From: an uncultured Bacilli bacterium
GTDB lineage: Bacteria; Bacillota_I; Bacilli_A; RF39; UBA660
Assembly (NCBI GenBank): GCA_947588795.1
Contig: CANPZJ010000011.1
Location: 1-14,096 of the forward strand
Reading direction: 5' to 3'
Length of the DNA stretch: 14,096 bases
Shown here: one piece after another, positions 6,238 through 11,961 of the stretch
Position numbering within the stretch: position 1 is the stretch's first letter
How the letters are laid out: every line of letters starts with the position of its first letter
Made by a program: the position numbers and the translations under genes
Notes under the pieces: generated by a model
What the model saw: only the letters and a program-made list of their open reading frames with translations
What the model was told of the DNA's origin: nothing
Database searches by the model: none

Positions 6238-6447
6238 GTCTTTTGGTACTAAATCTATCCCACCTTTACTAAAAGGATTACATTTTAAAATACGCTTAAT
6301 ACTTAATAATGTTCCTTTAATGGTACCATAATTAGTAATTGCTTCTTTAGCATAATTAGAACACGTAGGATAATATTTACATTTACTGTGACTAAATAAA
6401 GGTGTTTTTTGATACAAATCAATTAATTTTAATAATAACTTTTTCAT
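6232..6447 (-). CDS. yidD: YidD, membrane protein insertion efficiency factor
   Basis: 71 residues from the chosen ATG at 6445-6447, the usual YidD size. The family signature is clear: FSHSKCKYYPTCSNYAKEAI (18-37) with Cys23 and Cys29, then KCNPF (Cys56) and the C-terminal GGIDLVP (62-68). YidD is a small membrane-associated protein that helps YidC insert membrane proteins. A GTG 66 nt further upstream would give 93 residues, but the extra part is not YidD-like and a strong promoter lies inside it. No Shine-Dalgarno sequence precedes the ATG. It is not next to rnpA or yidC here, the more usual setting. Confidence 0.93.
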   Translation of the reverse strand: MKKLLLKLIDLYQKTPLFSHSKCKYYPTCSNYAKEAITNYGTIKGTLLSIKRILKCNPFSKGGIDLVPKDL

Positions 6448-6453
6448 AACTTT

Positions 6454-6482
6454 ATTATAATAGCTTATCTTTAATTTCACAA
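6454..6482 (-). promoter_or_regulatory. yidD promoter abutting the start codon (possible leaderless mRNA)
   Basis: -35 TTGTGA (6477-6482, 4 of 6), 17 nt, perfect -10 TATAAT (6454-6459). The A of the yidD ATG is the seventh base after the -10 box, where transcription normally starts. With no ribosome binding site present, a leaderless transcript is the simplest reading. Confidence 0.6.
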
Positions 6483-6507
6483 TATTTAAAATTACCAAAA
6501 ATAGGTA

Positions 6508-6536
6508 TTGCACTTTAGAAACAATTGTACTATACT
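6508..6536 (+). promoter_or_regulatory. Promoter of the uvrX-yolD pair
   Basis: -35 TTGCAC (6508-6513, 4 of 6), 17 nt, -10 TATACT (6531-6536, 5 of 6). The start falls near 6543, directly at an SOS-like palindrome. Confidence 0.65.
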
Positions 6537-6542
6537 CAAATT

Positions 6543-6558
6543 ATAAACAAACGTTTGC
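6543..6558 (+). promoter_or_regulatory. LexA (SOS box)-like operator
   Basis: The site reads AAAC-AAAC-GTTT with a CAAACGTTTG palindrome. The Bacillus-type LexA site is CGAACRNRYGTTYC. The spacer (AAAC) and right half (GTTT) fit, while the left half has AAAC instead of GAAC. It overlaps the predicted transcription start of an SOS-type polymerase gene, where repression would be effective. The match is imperfect and LexA binding is inferred. Confidence 0.5.
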
Positions 6559-6575
6559 TAGAAAGGAAGGGCACT

Positions 6576-7832
6576 ATGGAGTCAAGTAAAAGACATATTT
6601 TATGTATCGATTTAAAAAGCTTTTTTGCATCTTGTGAATGTGTAGAAATGGGTGTTGACCCTTTTACCTATCCTTTAGTCGTGGCTAATCCAAAGCAAGG
6701 TGATGGTGCAATTACTCTAGCCGTTACTCCTTATTTAAAGAAGCAAGGTGTTAAATCAAGAGGTAGATTATATGAAATTGATAAACATATTAAATATTAT
6801 ATTGCGAAACCAAGAATGAATTTATATATTGCCAAAAGTAAAGAAGTTATTGGCATTTATTTAGATTTTGTGAGTGATGAAGACTTACTAGTCTACTCAA
6901 TTGATGAATGTTTCTTAGATGTAACTAATTATTTAAAAATGTATAAGATGAGTGATGAAGAACTTGCGGAAAAAATATTAAATACTATTTATGAAAAGAC
7001 TAAACTAACTGCTACTTGTGGTATAGGTCCTAATATGTTACTTGCAAAAATTGCCATGGATATTGAGGCTAAGCACAATATAAATAATATTGCCAAGTGG
7101 ACTTATGATGATGTAAGGACGAAATTATGGCCTATATCTCCCCTTTCCGAAATGTGGGGAATTGGTAAACATATGGAAACAAATTTAAATAAGTTAGGCA
7201 TTTATAAAATAAAAGATTTAGCTAATTTTGATCAAAATATTTTAAAAGAAAAATTTGGGATAATGGGCCTTGAACTTTGGCATCATGCCAATGGCCTTGA
7301 TGAAAGTAAAATATCAGATTTTAAAAAAATTGCCAAAATGGAATCGTTTAGTCATTCGCAAGTACTATTTAAAGATTATAATGAAAACAATATTAAAATA
7401 ATAATTGCCGAAATGGTTGATGTTTTAACAACAAAATTAAGAAGGCATAACAAAATGGCTAAAAATATTGGCCTTGGGATAGGCTATTCCAAAGAAATAA
7501 ATGATGGATTTTATCATACAGTAAAACTTGATTCTGCTACTGACTCCGCTTCTGAGATTATCAATTGTTGTTTATTAATTTTTGATAAATTTTATGAAGA
7601 TTTACCGATTCGCAAAGTTACTGTTTGCTGTGGCAATTTAGAAAGACGAGAAAATAAACAACTTAGTCTATTTAAAGACAAAGATAATGAGAAAAATAAA
7701 GATAATATTAATAATATAGTTGATGATATTAAAGATAAATATGGTAAAAATAGTATTTTAAAAGCCAGTAATTTATTAACGGATTCCACAGCCAAAGAAA
7801 GAAACTTAAAAACAGGAGGTCACTATTCATGA
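6576..7832 (+). CDS. uvrX: Y-family DNA polymerase, UvrX/YqjW type (translesion synthesis)
   Basis: 418-residue error-prone polymerase that copies past DNA damage. The catalytic acidic residues are present: Asp12 in CIDLKSFFASCE and Asp110-Glu111 in YSIDECFLDVT. The palm segment TCGIGPNMLLAKIAMD (147-162) and thumb SEMWGIGKHMETNLNKLGI (191-209) are typical. The little-finger domain follows from about residue 240. The C-terminus (about 360-400) is Lys/Asn/Asp-rich, in place of a clear beta-clamp motif that I could recognise. The ATG is chosen because GAAAGGAAGG lies 5-8 nt upstream. An in-frame ATG at 6525 lies in the promoter. The stop overlaps the yolD-like start (ATGA). The promoter and SOS-like box suggest damage induction. 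Confidence 0.93.
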   Translation: MESSKRHILCIDLKSFFASCECVEMGVDPFTYPLVVANPKQGDGAITLAVTPYLKKQGVKSRGRLYEIDKHIKYYIAKPRMNLYIAKSKEVIGIYLDFVSDEDLLVYSIDECFLDVTNYLKMYKMSDEELAEKILNTIYEKTKLTATCGIGPNMLLAKIAMDIEAKHNINNIAKWTYDDVRTKLWPISPLSEMWGIGKHMETNLNKLGIYKIKDLANFDQNILKEKFGIMGLELWHHANGLDESKISDFKKIAKMESFSHSQVLFKDYNENNIKIIIAEMVDVLTTKLRRHNKMAKNIGLGIGYSKEINDGFYHTVKLDSATDSASEIINCCLLIFDKFYEDLPIRKVTVCCGNLERRENKQLSLFKDKDNEKNKDNINNIVDDIKDKYGKNSILKASNLLTDSTAKERNLKTGGHYS

Positions 7833-8152
7833 AAGATAATTATGATCGTGGCATTATTAAATGGCAACCTTTTAATTCCTTATTTAATGCTAGTGTAATT
7901 ATTAATGATATAAATATAGAAAAAAGCAAAGAAAAATGTCCTATTTTATCTGAAGATCAATTAGAAAATATTGAAGAAGCTATTAAAGATGCCTATCTTT
8001 TAAAACAAGATGTTGATATTAAATATTATTATGATGGTAATATTATAGAAAGATTAGGTAAAATAAATTATTTGGATATGCAAAATAAAAATATTTGTTT
8101 AAGTAATAAAATTATTTATTTTAAACAAATATTAAATATAACTATAGTATAA
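7829..8152 (+). CDS. YolD-like protein
   Basis: 107 residues. The N-terminus DRGIIKWQPFNSL and the later pattern, a helix with LSEDQLENIEEAI followed by strands DVDIKYYYDGNIIERLGKI and a final ICLSNKIIYF, fit the YolD-like family (PF08863). These small proteins are regularly encoded right after uvrX-type Y-family polymerases and are thought to act with them; the biochemical role is unclear. The ATG overlaps the polymerase stop by 4 nt and has its own AGGAGG site, so it is co-transcribed and coupled. It converges on the next gene with a 10-bp gap, and no clear terminator is visible there. Confidence 0.88.
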   Translation: MKDNYDRGIIKWQPFNSLFNASVIINDINIEKSKEKCPILSEDQLENIEEAIKDAYLLKQDVDIKYYYDGNIIERLGKINYLDMQNKNICLSNKIIYFKQILNITIV

Positions 8153-8162
8153 GATAAAATTA

Positions 8163-8888
8163 TTAAAACTTACCTTTATCTAAAAAATTGTCAACATCAC
8201 ATAAAAAGTTATTTTCAATAAGATATAACATTTTATTTAAATAGAATTCTGTAGTATGATAATTTTTCGTAAAATCAAAAGAATATTTATCATTAATTTC
8301 ATAAGATATATCTAAAAGGTCTTGGCTAGCCGTGGCATCATACCAAGATACTACTGGCAAAGGAATTAGATTACCTTGCTCATCATATTTTTCTGGTAAT
8401 TTTAATTGTCTTTTATTTAAAATGTTTATTACCTTATAAAATAAATCCTCTTCTTTTTTTCCTAATTTTAAAGAAACATCAATTAAATCCTCATTAATTA
8501 ACGACTTATTTAAAGTATGTTTAGAAATTTTATTTAAAGCATCATCTTCTACCAATTCACCATTAATAAAAATGGCAGTATGCAAAATTGTTAAACCATA
8601 TTCTTCTAAAGTTTCAAATAAACTTAGTACTTTTTCTTTGAATTTAGGAAAATCTTTCCAAGTTACTTTATCCATATTATATTGTAAATTTAATTGACTC
8701 ATACACATATTAGTCATTTTTTTATCATTTATAGCAGTAATAACTGGAGCTAATAAATTATTAGTTATATTGAAAACATCATATTTATCATATTCATCTT
8801 TAAAGAAATTTTGCATAATCTCTAATATTTCTTGATGTCCTTTAAATATATTAAACCAAAGTGTTATACTAAAACAATTTATTTTCAT
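8163..8888 (-). CDS. Uncharacterised cytoplasmic protein
   Basis: 241 residues, acidic, no signal peptide or membrane helix. I do not recognise the family. The layout is: a strand and helix at 1-30; MCMSQLNLQY (61-70) followed by a helix around FPKFKEKVLSLFETLEEYGL (80-99); then ILHTAIFINGELV (101-113), VSLKLGKKEEDLF (138-150), VVSWYDA (179-185), and a final LLDISYEIND plus a long helix (191-230). This order loosely recalls the sporadic TIGR04255 family of accessory-genome proteins, but that is a weak impression. A GGGAGG site lies 6 nt before the ATG. The upstream membrane-protein gene ends 38 nt before it, with a hairpin between, so co-transcription may be partial. Confidence 0.65.
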   Translation of the reverse strand: MKINCFSITLWFNIFKGHQEILEIMQNFFKDEYDKYDVFNITNNLLAPVITAINDKKMTNMCMSQLNLQYNMDKVTWKDFPKFKEKVLSLFETLEEYGLTILHTAIFINGELVEDDALNKISKHTLNKSLINEDLIDVSLKLGKKEEDLFYKVINILNKRQLKLPEKYDEQGNLIPLPVVSWYDATASQDLLDISYEINDKYSFDFTKNYHTTEFYLNKMLYLIENNFLCDVDNFLDKGKF

Positions 8889-8902
8889 ATTTTACCTCCC
8901 AT

Positions 8903-8928
8903 TTTAAAAAATAGCATAAAGCTATTTT
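8903..8928 (-). terminator. Terminator or attenuator after the 193-aa membrane protein gene
   Basis: Perfect 8-bp stem AAAATAGC/GCTATTTT (8908-8915 and 8921-8928) with a 5-nt loop, then TT on the minus strand. It overlaps the stop codon of the upstream gene and lies just before the GGGAGG site of the next gene. The T-run is short, so termination may be partial. Confidence 0.5.
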
Positions 8929-9508
8929 AGATATTCATTTCAAATGATTTTATCATATAATCAACTCGTGCTTTAATTTTTTTGCGATATTCATCTGTAT
9001 TAGGATTTTTAACTGTAAGTTTATATGTTTGACCATTAAAAGAAATATAATTTTCTTCTGTATAATCATCTATTTCTAAAGTACACTTACTATATCCATT
9101 ATCTCCTTCTTCTTCCGCACAACTTTTAGGTAATGTAGATTTATCAACAATTAATATAACCTTTTCAGCATCTTTATATTTATAAAAATCTTGATCACGA
9201 TATTTAAAAACTCTAAAATTATTAATATCATAACGCATACTATATTTTAAATCACTAACATATTTTTGGGTAGTAATTAATGTATCTTCACCTTCAATAT
9301 TTATAAATTCAACTTTTTTATCCGTAGACATATTAATTTTTATATCATTATGTTCAATAAAAAAATAATTCATTAAATAAAAGATACATAAGCAAAATAC
9401 TATTACCCCCAGAACTACTAATATTTTTTTAATAATGGTATTTTTAGAACTATTATTTTTTTTATAAGTATTACTTGATTTAATTGTATTAGTTTTTGTA
9501 CTTGCCAT
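8927..9508 (-). CDS. Single-pass membrane protein of unknown function
   Basis: 193 residues. Residues 1-28 are cytoplasmic and Ser/Thr/Asn/Lys-rich. One membrane helix runs about 29-51 (KILVVLGVIVFCLCIFYLMN and on). Residues 52-193 should lie outside the cell: a mostly beta domain with two cysteines (130 and 142) that could form a disulfide, and a basic helix near the C-terminus (172-190). No lipobox or sortase motif is present. I do not recognise the family. The ribosome binding site is AAAGG, a few bases further from the ATG than usual. A 15-bp near-identical direct repeat with 20-bp period covers the start and its upstream region. No convincing promoter was found. Confidence 0.65.
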   Translation of the reverse strand: MASTKTNTIKSSNTYKKNNSSKNTIIKKILVVLGVIVFCLCIFYLMNYFFIEHNDIKINMSTDKKVEFINIEGEDTLITTQKYVSDLKYSMRYDINNFRVFKYRDQDFYKYKDAEKVILIVDKSTLPKSCAEEEGDNGYSKCTLEIDDYTEENYISFNGQTYKLTVKNPNTDEYRKKIKARVDYMIKSFEMNI

Positions 9509-9541
9509 TAAATATCACTACCTTTAATTAAATATTACTAC
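9507..9541. repeat. Short direct repeat, 20-bp period
   Basis: ATTAAATATCACTAC (9507-9521) and ATTAAATATTACTAC (9527-9541) differ at one base. They flank the ribosome binding site of the 193-aa membrane protein gene. It may be a local duplication in AT-rich DNA. Confidence 0.5.
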
Positions 9542-9639
9542 TCATTTAGAAAATCAGCAATAATAATTATTATTCAACTGTCAAATAAATATAAACAGCA
9601 TTTTTATTATTAACTATTAGAAAAAATTATATGCAAAGT

Positions 9640-10533
9640 TTAATTATTTGGCTTTTTAATTAAATCTTTTTTGCAATAAATATGACGGATTATTAATATT
9701 ATAATCATTAATATTAAAGCACTTAAAGAAATCATTAAGCTAAAGTTAATTGTTTTACTAAAAATATTATAAATATATTGATAATCTAATCTAAATAAAG
9801 CATTATTAGCAATTAATAAAATAATAGTTATAATACTAGTAAAAATAGATGATATTAAAATAGTTATTGCATTCCACTTAATCCATTTAGCCCTCTTATA
9901 TTCTAATGCTAAAATACCTAAAATAGATATCACCATAATTAAAATGGTATATATCATAAGTTCATTGCCTAGTACAAAGCGAATAATATTTAAATACTTC
10001 ATATCTTCTTGGTTTAGATTATCTTCAATAACTTTAGTATCAGGCATGTATTCTTGTAATTCATCTACTCCATTTTTGACAGCACTTAATACACTTTCTC
10101 GTTCTTTTTCGCTAAATTTATAATAGCCACTTGCATCTATATCATTCATTGCGGTACTTACTAAATCTTCAATATTTTCAGTAGTAATTAATTTTTGATT
10201 TTTACCTGTGATTACATAATCAACAATGTTACCAGTTACACCACCAATTAAATCTTTTACTTCTTTAGAATCCATAATTTTAACCACTACTTCATCATCA
10301 ATACCAAATTGGCGTGTTTCTTCATAGATTGGCATAAAAACTTCATCTACTGCTGATTTAAAATTCTCATCTTCAGTAACCATTTTTTCAATTTCTAAAC
10401 TACTAATCATATCTTTAACAACATTTTTATTGATAGTATGTTTTAATGGAATAAGAAGTAACAAAACTGTAGTTGATAAAAACAAAACTATTGTTAAAAT
10501 TGTTAAAGCTAAACCTTTCAAAAATTTTTTCAT
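9640..10533 (-). CDS. Four-helix membrane protein of unknown function
   Basis: 297 residues. An N-terminal signal-anchor helix (about 7-30) is followed by a soluble, helical, mainly acidic domain (31-185), then three membrane helices (about 190-211, 221-243 and 263-284) and a short Lys-rich tail. The large loop after the first helix should be extracytoplasmic. Its sequence (SLEIEKMVTEDENFKSAVDE, later VKDLIGGVTGNIVDYVITG) suggests a helical bundle with no catalytic motif that I can see. I do not recognise a named family. The start is supported by AAGGATGTG upstream of the ATG and a good promoter. It could be transcribed together with the next gene 131 nt downstream. Confidence 0.75.
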   Translation of the reverse strand: MKKFLKGLALTILTIVLFLSTTVLLLLIPLKHTINKNVVKDMISSLEIEKMVTEDENFKSAVDEVFMPIYEETRQFGIDDEVVVKIMDSKEVKDLIGGVTGNIVDYVITGKNQKLITTENIEDLVSTAMNDIDASGYYKFSEKERESVLSAVKNGVDELQEYMPDTKVIEDNLNQEDMKYLNIIRFVLGNELMIYTILIMVISILGILALEYKRAKWIKWNAITILISSIFTSIITIILLIANNALFRLDYQYIYNIFSKTINFSLMISLSALILMIIILIIRHIYCKKDLIKKPNN

Positions 10534-10553
10534 TATATCACATCCTTAACCAT

Positions 10554-10581
10554 AGTATATCATAATAAAAAAATGTGACAA
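10554..10581 (-). promoter_or_regulatory. Promoter of the four-helix membrane protein gene
   Basis: -35 TTGTCA (10576-10581, 5 of 6), 16 nt, -10 TATACT (10554-10559, 5 of 6), preceded by TGA as an extended -10. The ATG follows 20 nt downstream with an AAGGATG site between. The rest of the gap up to the tRNA terminator (10582-10664) shows only A/T runs. Confidence 0.7.
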
Positions 10582-10664
10582 GAAAATTATGTGAAATTCA
10601 AGAAAAAATGCTACATAAAAAAAATACAGTCACAATGTTCCCATTAAATAGTACCTAAAAAAGC

Positions 10665-10689
10665 AAAAAAACTCGATGCTATCGAGTTT
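10665..10689 (-). terminator. Terminator of the tRNA-Ala gene
   Basis: Perfect 9-bp inverted repeat AAACTCGAT/ATCGAGTTT (10669-10677 and 10681-10689) with a 3-nt loop. On the minus strand it is followed by TTTT, then GC and six more T. It is the strongest terminator in the window. Confidence 0.9.
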
Positions 10690-10700
10690 AAGAGTCACTT

Positions 10701-10777
10701 TGGTGGAGGATATGGGATTCGAACCCGTGACCCTCTGCGTGCAGGGCAGATGCTCTAGCCAGCTGAGCTAATCCCCC
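10701..10777 (-). tRNA. tRNA-Ala (anticodon UGC), with unusual C33
   Basis: 77 nt with CCA encoded. Acceptor GGGGGAT/ATCCTCC includes the G3-U70 pair, the identity element of tRNA-Ala. The D-arm is GCTC/GAGC. The anticodon arm is TCTGC-CCTGCAC-GCAGA with anticodon TGC. The variable loop is GGGTC and the T-loop TTCGAAT. Two oddities stand out. Position 33 is C, where U is almost universal. T-stem position 50 is C facing A64, so one T-stem pair is lost. All other arms pair, and it has its own promoter and terminator, so it looks expressed. It may be a divergent but working tRNA or one that is starting to decay. Confidence 0.93.
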
Positions 10778-10790
10778 AAAGAACATGATT

Positions 10791-10819
10791 ATCTTACCAT
10801 ATTAATTTTAGATAATCAA
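10791..10819 (-). promoter_or_regulatory. Promoter of the tRNA-Ala gene
   Basis: -35 TTGATT (10814-10819, 4 of 6), 17 nt, -10 TAAGAT (10791-10796, 5 of 6), with TGG just upstream as an extended -10. The start is near 10784, 7 nt ahead of the mature 5' end. Confidence 0.65.
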
Positions 10820-10837
10820 TACTTTTTAAAAGTTTTT

Positions 10838-11038
10838 TTATTTTTTGACAACTTTTATTAAGCCATTTTCTACTTCTTCTAATGCTCTACCTAAATCCTT
10901 TTTACTGATATAATTATTGATGCGCATTTGATAATGGCCAGTTTCCATCATTTGTTTACTTCTTTTTGATGCAACATGAACTAACATGTACTTCGAATCA
11001 ACAACATTTAGTAATTTATCTATTGATGGATATAACAT
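10838..11038 (-). CDS. rpoZ: DNA-directed RNA polymerase omega subunit
   Basis: 66 residues, matching the short Firmicutes omega. MLYPSIDKLLNVVDSKYMLV, followed by VASKRSKQM (23-31), is the diagnostic block that packs against the beta' subunit, and KKDLGRALEEVENGLIKV (46-63) is the conserved C-terminal helix. Omega helps fold and hold beta' in RNA polymerase. The usual neighbour gmk is absent; the gene stands alone between a tRNA gene and a small membrane-protein gene. AAGGAG lies 10 nt before the ATG. No terminator is obvious before the tRNA promoter, so read-through into the tRNA is possible. Confidence 0.93.
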   Translation of the reverse strand: MLYPSIDKLLNVVDSKYMLVHVASKRSKQMMETGHYQMRINNYISKKDLGRALEEVENGLIKVVKK

Positions 11039-11062
11039 AGTATCACTACTCCTTACAATAAT

Positions 11063-11092
11063 ATCTTACTAAATATTTTAAGAATAATACAA
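11063..11092 (-). promoter_or_regulatory. Possible rpoZ promoter
   Basis: -35 TTGTAT (11087-11092, 3-4 of 6), 18 nt, -10 TAAGAT (11063-11068, 5 of 6), about 24 nt before the ATG. The -35 box is weak. Confidence 0.4.
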
Positions 11093-11130
11093 TGTTTATG
11101 TAAAATTTGACATTAATTTGACCACAAAAT

Positions 11131-11502
11131 TTAACTATCTACTTCAACAGTAATTTTATCTTTTTCTTTTTTTATTTTTATAACATTCTCATTTAAATTT
11201 TCTTCTTCTTGTAATGGATTTACTATATTACCATCTTCATTAGGTACTAATAAATTAGCATCGATTAAATCTTGCACCTTCTTATAAACAGTATCATCTT
11301 CTTTAAATAAATCAGGATTATTAGTACCATATGCTACTGCACTTTTTTTGATTATGTCAATTGTTTCATTATACGATTTATCTGGATCATAATCATTAAC
11401 AAAAGCATATGATACTTTATTAACAATTACAAAATAGCCAATTGTAAACACTAGTAAAATTGCTCCTAAAATAATAATTTTTTTATCATTTATCGTTTTC
11501 AT
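11131..11502 (-). CDS. Small membrane-anchored protein, possibly pseudopilin-like ectodomain
   Basis: 123 residues. One N-terminal helix (about 8-28) anchors it, leaving residues 29-123 outside. The ectodomain has a helix with IIKKSAVAYG (50-59), then YKKVQDLIDANLLVPNEDGN (73-92), NPL (95-97), an acidic stretch and a final VIKIKKEKDKITVEV strand pair. The sequence of a residue-skipping helix, a Val-x-x-Leu-Ile-x-x-x-Leu-Leu turn and an Asn-Pro-Leu resembles the globular part of small pseudopilins. No prepilin cleavage motif (G/A before F-x-x-x-E) is seen, so the link is weak. It has its own promoter and an AGGTG site. Confidence 0.65.
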   Translation of the reverse strand: MKTINDKKIIILGAILLVFTIGYFVIVNKVSYAFVNDYDPDKSYNETIDIIKKSAVAYGTNNPDLFKEDDTVYKKVQDLIDANLLVPNEDGNIVNPLQEEENLNENVIKIKKEKDKITVEVDS

Positions 11503-11525
11503 CTTACACCTACTTAACTATTTAT

Positions 11526-11554
11526 ATTATATCGCAGTTATTAGAATTTACCAA
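11526..11554 (-). promoter_or_regulatory. Promoter of the 123-aa membrane protein gene
   Basis: -35 TTGGTA (11549-11554, 4 of 6), 17 nt, perfect -10 TATAAT (11526-11531). The start falls near 11519, about 17 nt before the ATG. Confidence 0.7.
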
Positions 11555-11573
11555 GTAGAAATAAATACCAAAT

Positions 11574-11600
11574 AAAAAAATCTCTAAATGAGACTTTTTT
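11574..11600 (-). terminator. Terminator after the CotD-like gene
   Basis: TCTC/GAGA core with a 5-nt loop, extended by an A-run facing a T-run (seven T on the minus strand after the hairpin). It overlaps the stop codon of the CotD-like gene. The core is short, with a bulged G. Confidence 0.6.
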
Positions 11601-11904
11601 AAAAACAACATTTTCTATCGTAAACATTAGAAACGACATTTTCTTCGCAAGTAGTAAAGCATGGTGTGTATGTATGTCTATAAACATGATGGTTAATTAT
11701 TCTTGTATTGCAAGGCATGATATGTGGTACTTCATAACACATATAGCGGTGACAAACTCGCTCTTGTGGACATTCTTGAATTGGTGGACACATCATAGTT
11801 TGACTTTGCATAGGCATTTCTTGACAACAACCAGTATCCATTCCCATATTCATTGTACCATCAAAACTTGCATCTTTAGTAAACTCAAATTTATTTTGTT
11901 CCAT
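11599..11904 (-). CDS. Cys/His-rich spore-coat-like protein (CotD family)
   Basis: 101 residues with eleven cysteines, many Met, Gln and His, and no signal peptide. The centre VPHIMPCNTRIINHHVYRH (59-77), followed by TYTPCFTTC, matches the CotD pattern of a VPHI segment, an NHH/RH cluster and a Pro-Cys stretch. CotD proteins are inner-coat structural proteins of Bacillus spores, where Cys and His support crosslinking. The acidic N-terminus (1-25) and paired Cys at both ends are not typical of Bacillus CotD. AGAAAGGA lies upstream of the ATG. A CATAAAATA sequence at about 11922-11930 resembles the -10 of sporulation sigma factors E and K, but no matching -35 is clear. The neighbouring polysaccharide deacetylase would also fit a spore or cell-wall role. 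Family call is moderate. Confidence 0.7.
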   Translation of the reverse strand: MEQNKFEFTKDASFDGTMNMGMDTGCCQEMPMQSQTMMCPPIQECPQERVCHRYMCYEVPHIMPCNTRIINHHVYRHTYTPCFTTCEENVVSNVYDRKCCF

Positions 11905-11961
11905 AAAAATATTCCTTTCTAATGTATTTTATGAAACATTTATTAAAGTGTCTGGGACATC

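Noticed and set aside
6448..6513. Longer YidD from a GTG start
   Set aside because: The added residues are not YidD-like and the region contains the yidD promoter; no ribosome binding site precedes the GTG.
6525..6575. ATG at 6525 as start of the Y-family polymerase
   Set aside because: It overlaps the -10 box and the SOS-like operator; the ATG at 6576 has a good ribosome binding site and fits the family N-terminus.
10819..10850. AT-rich hairpin with a plus-strand T-run near the end of rpoZ
   Set aside because: No plus-strand gene precedes it, and on the minus strand no T-run follows, so it is not supported as a terminator.
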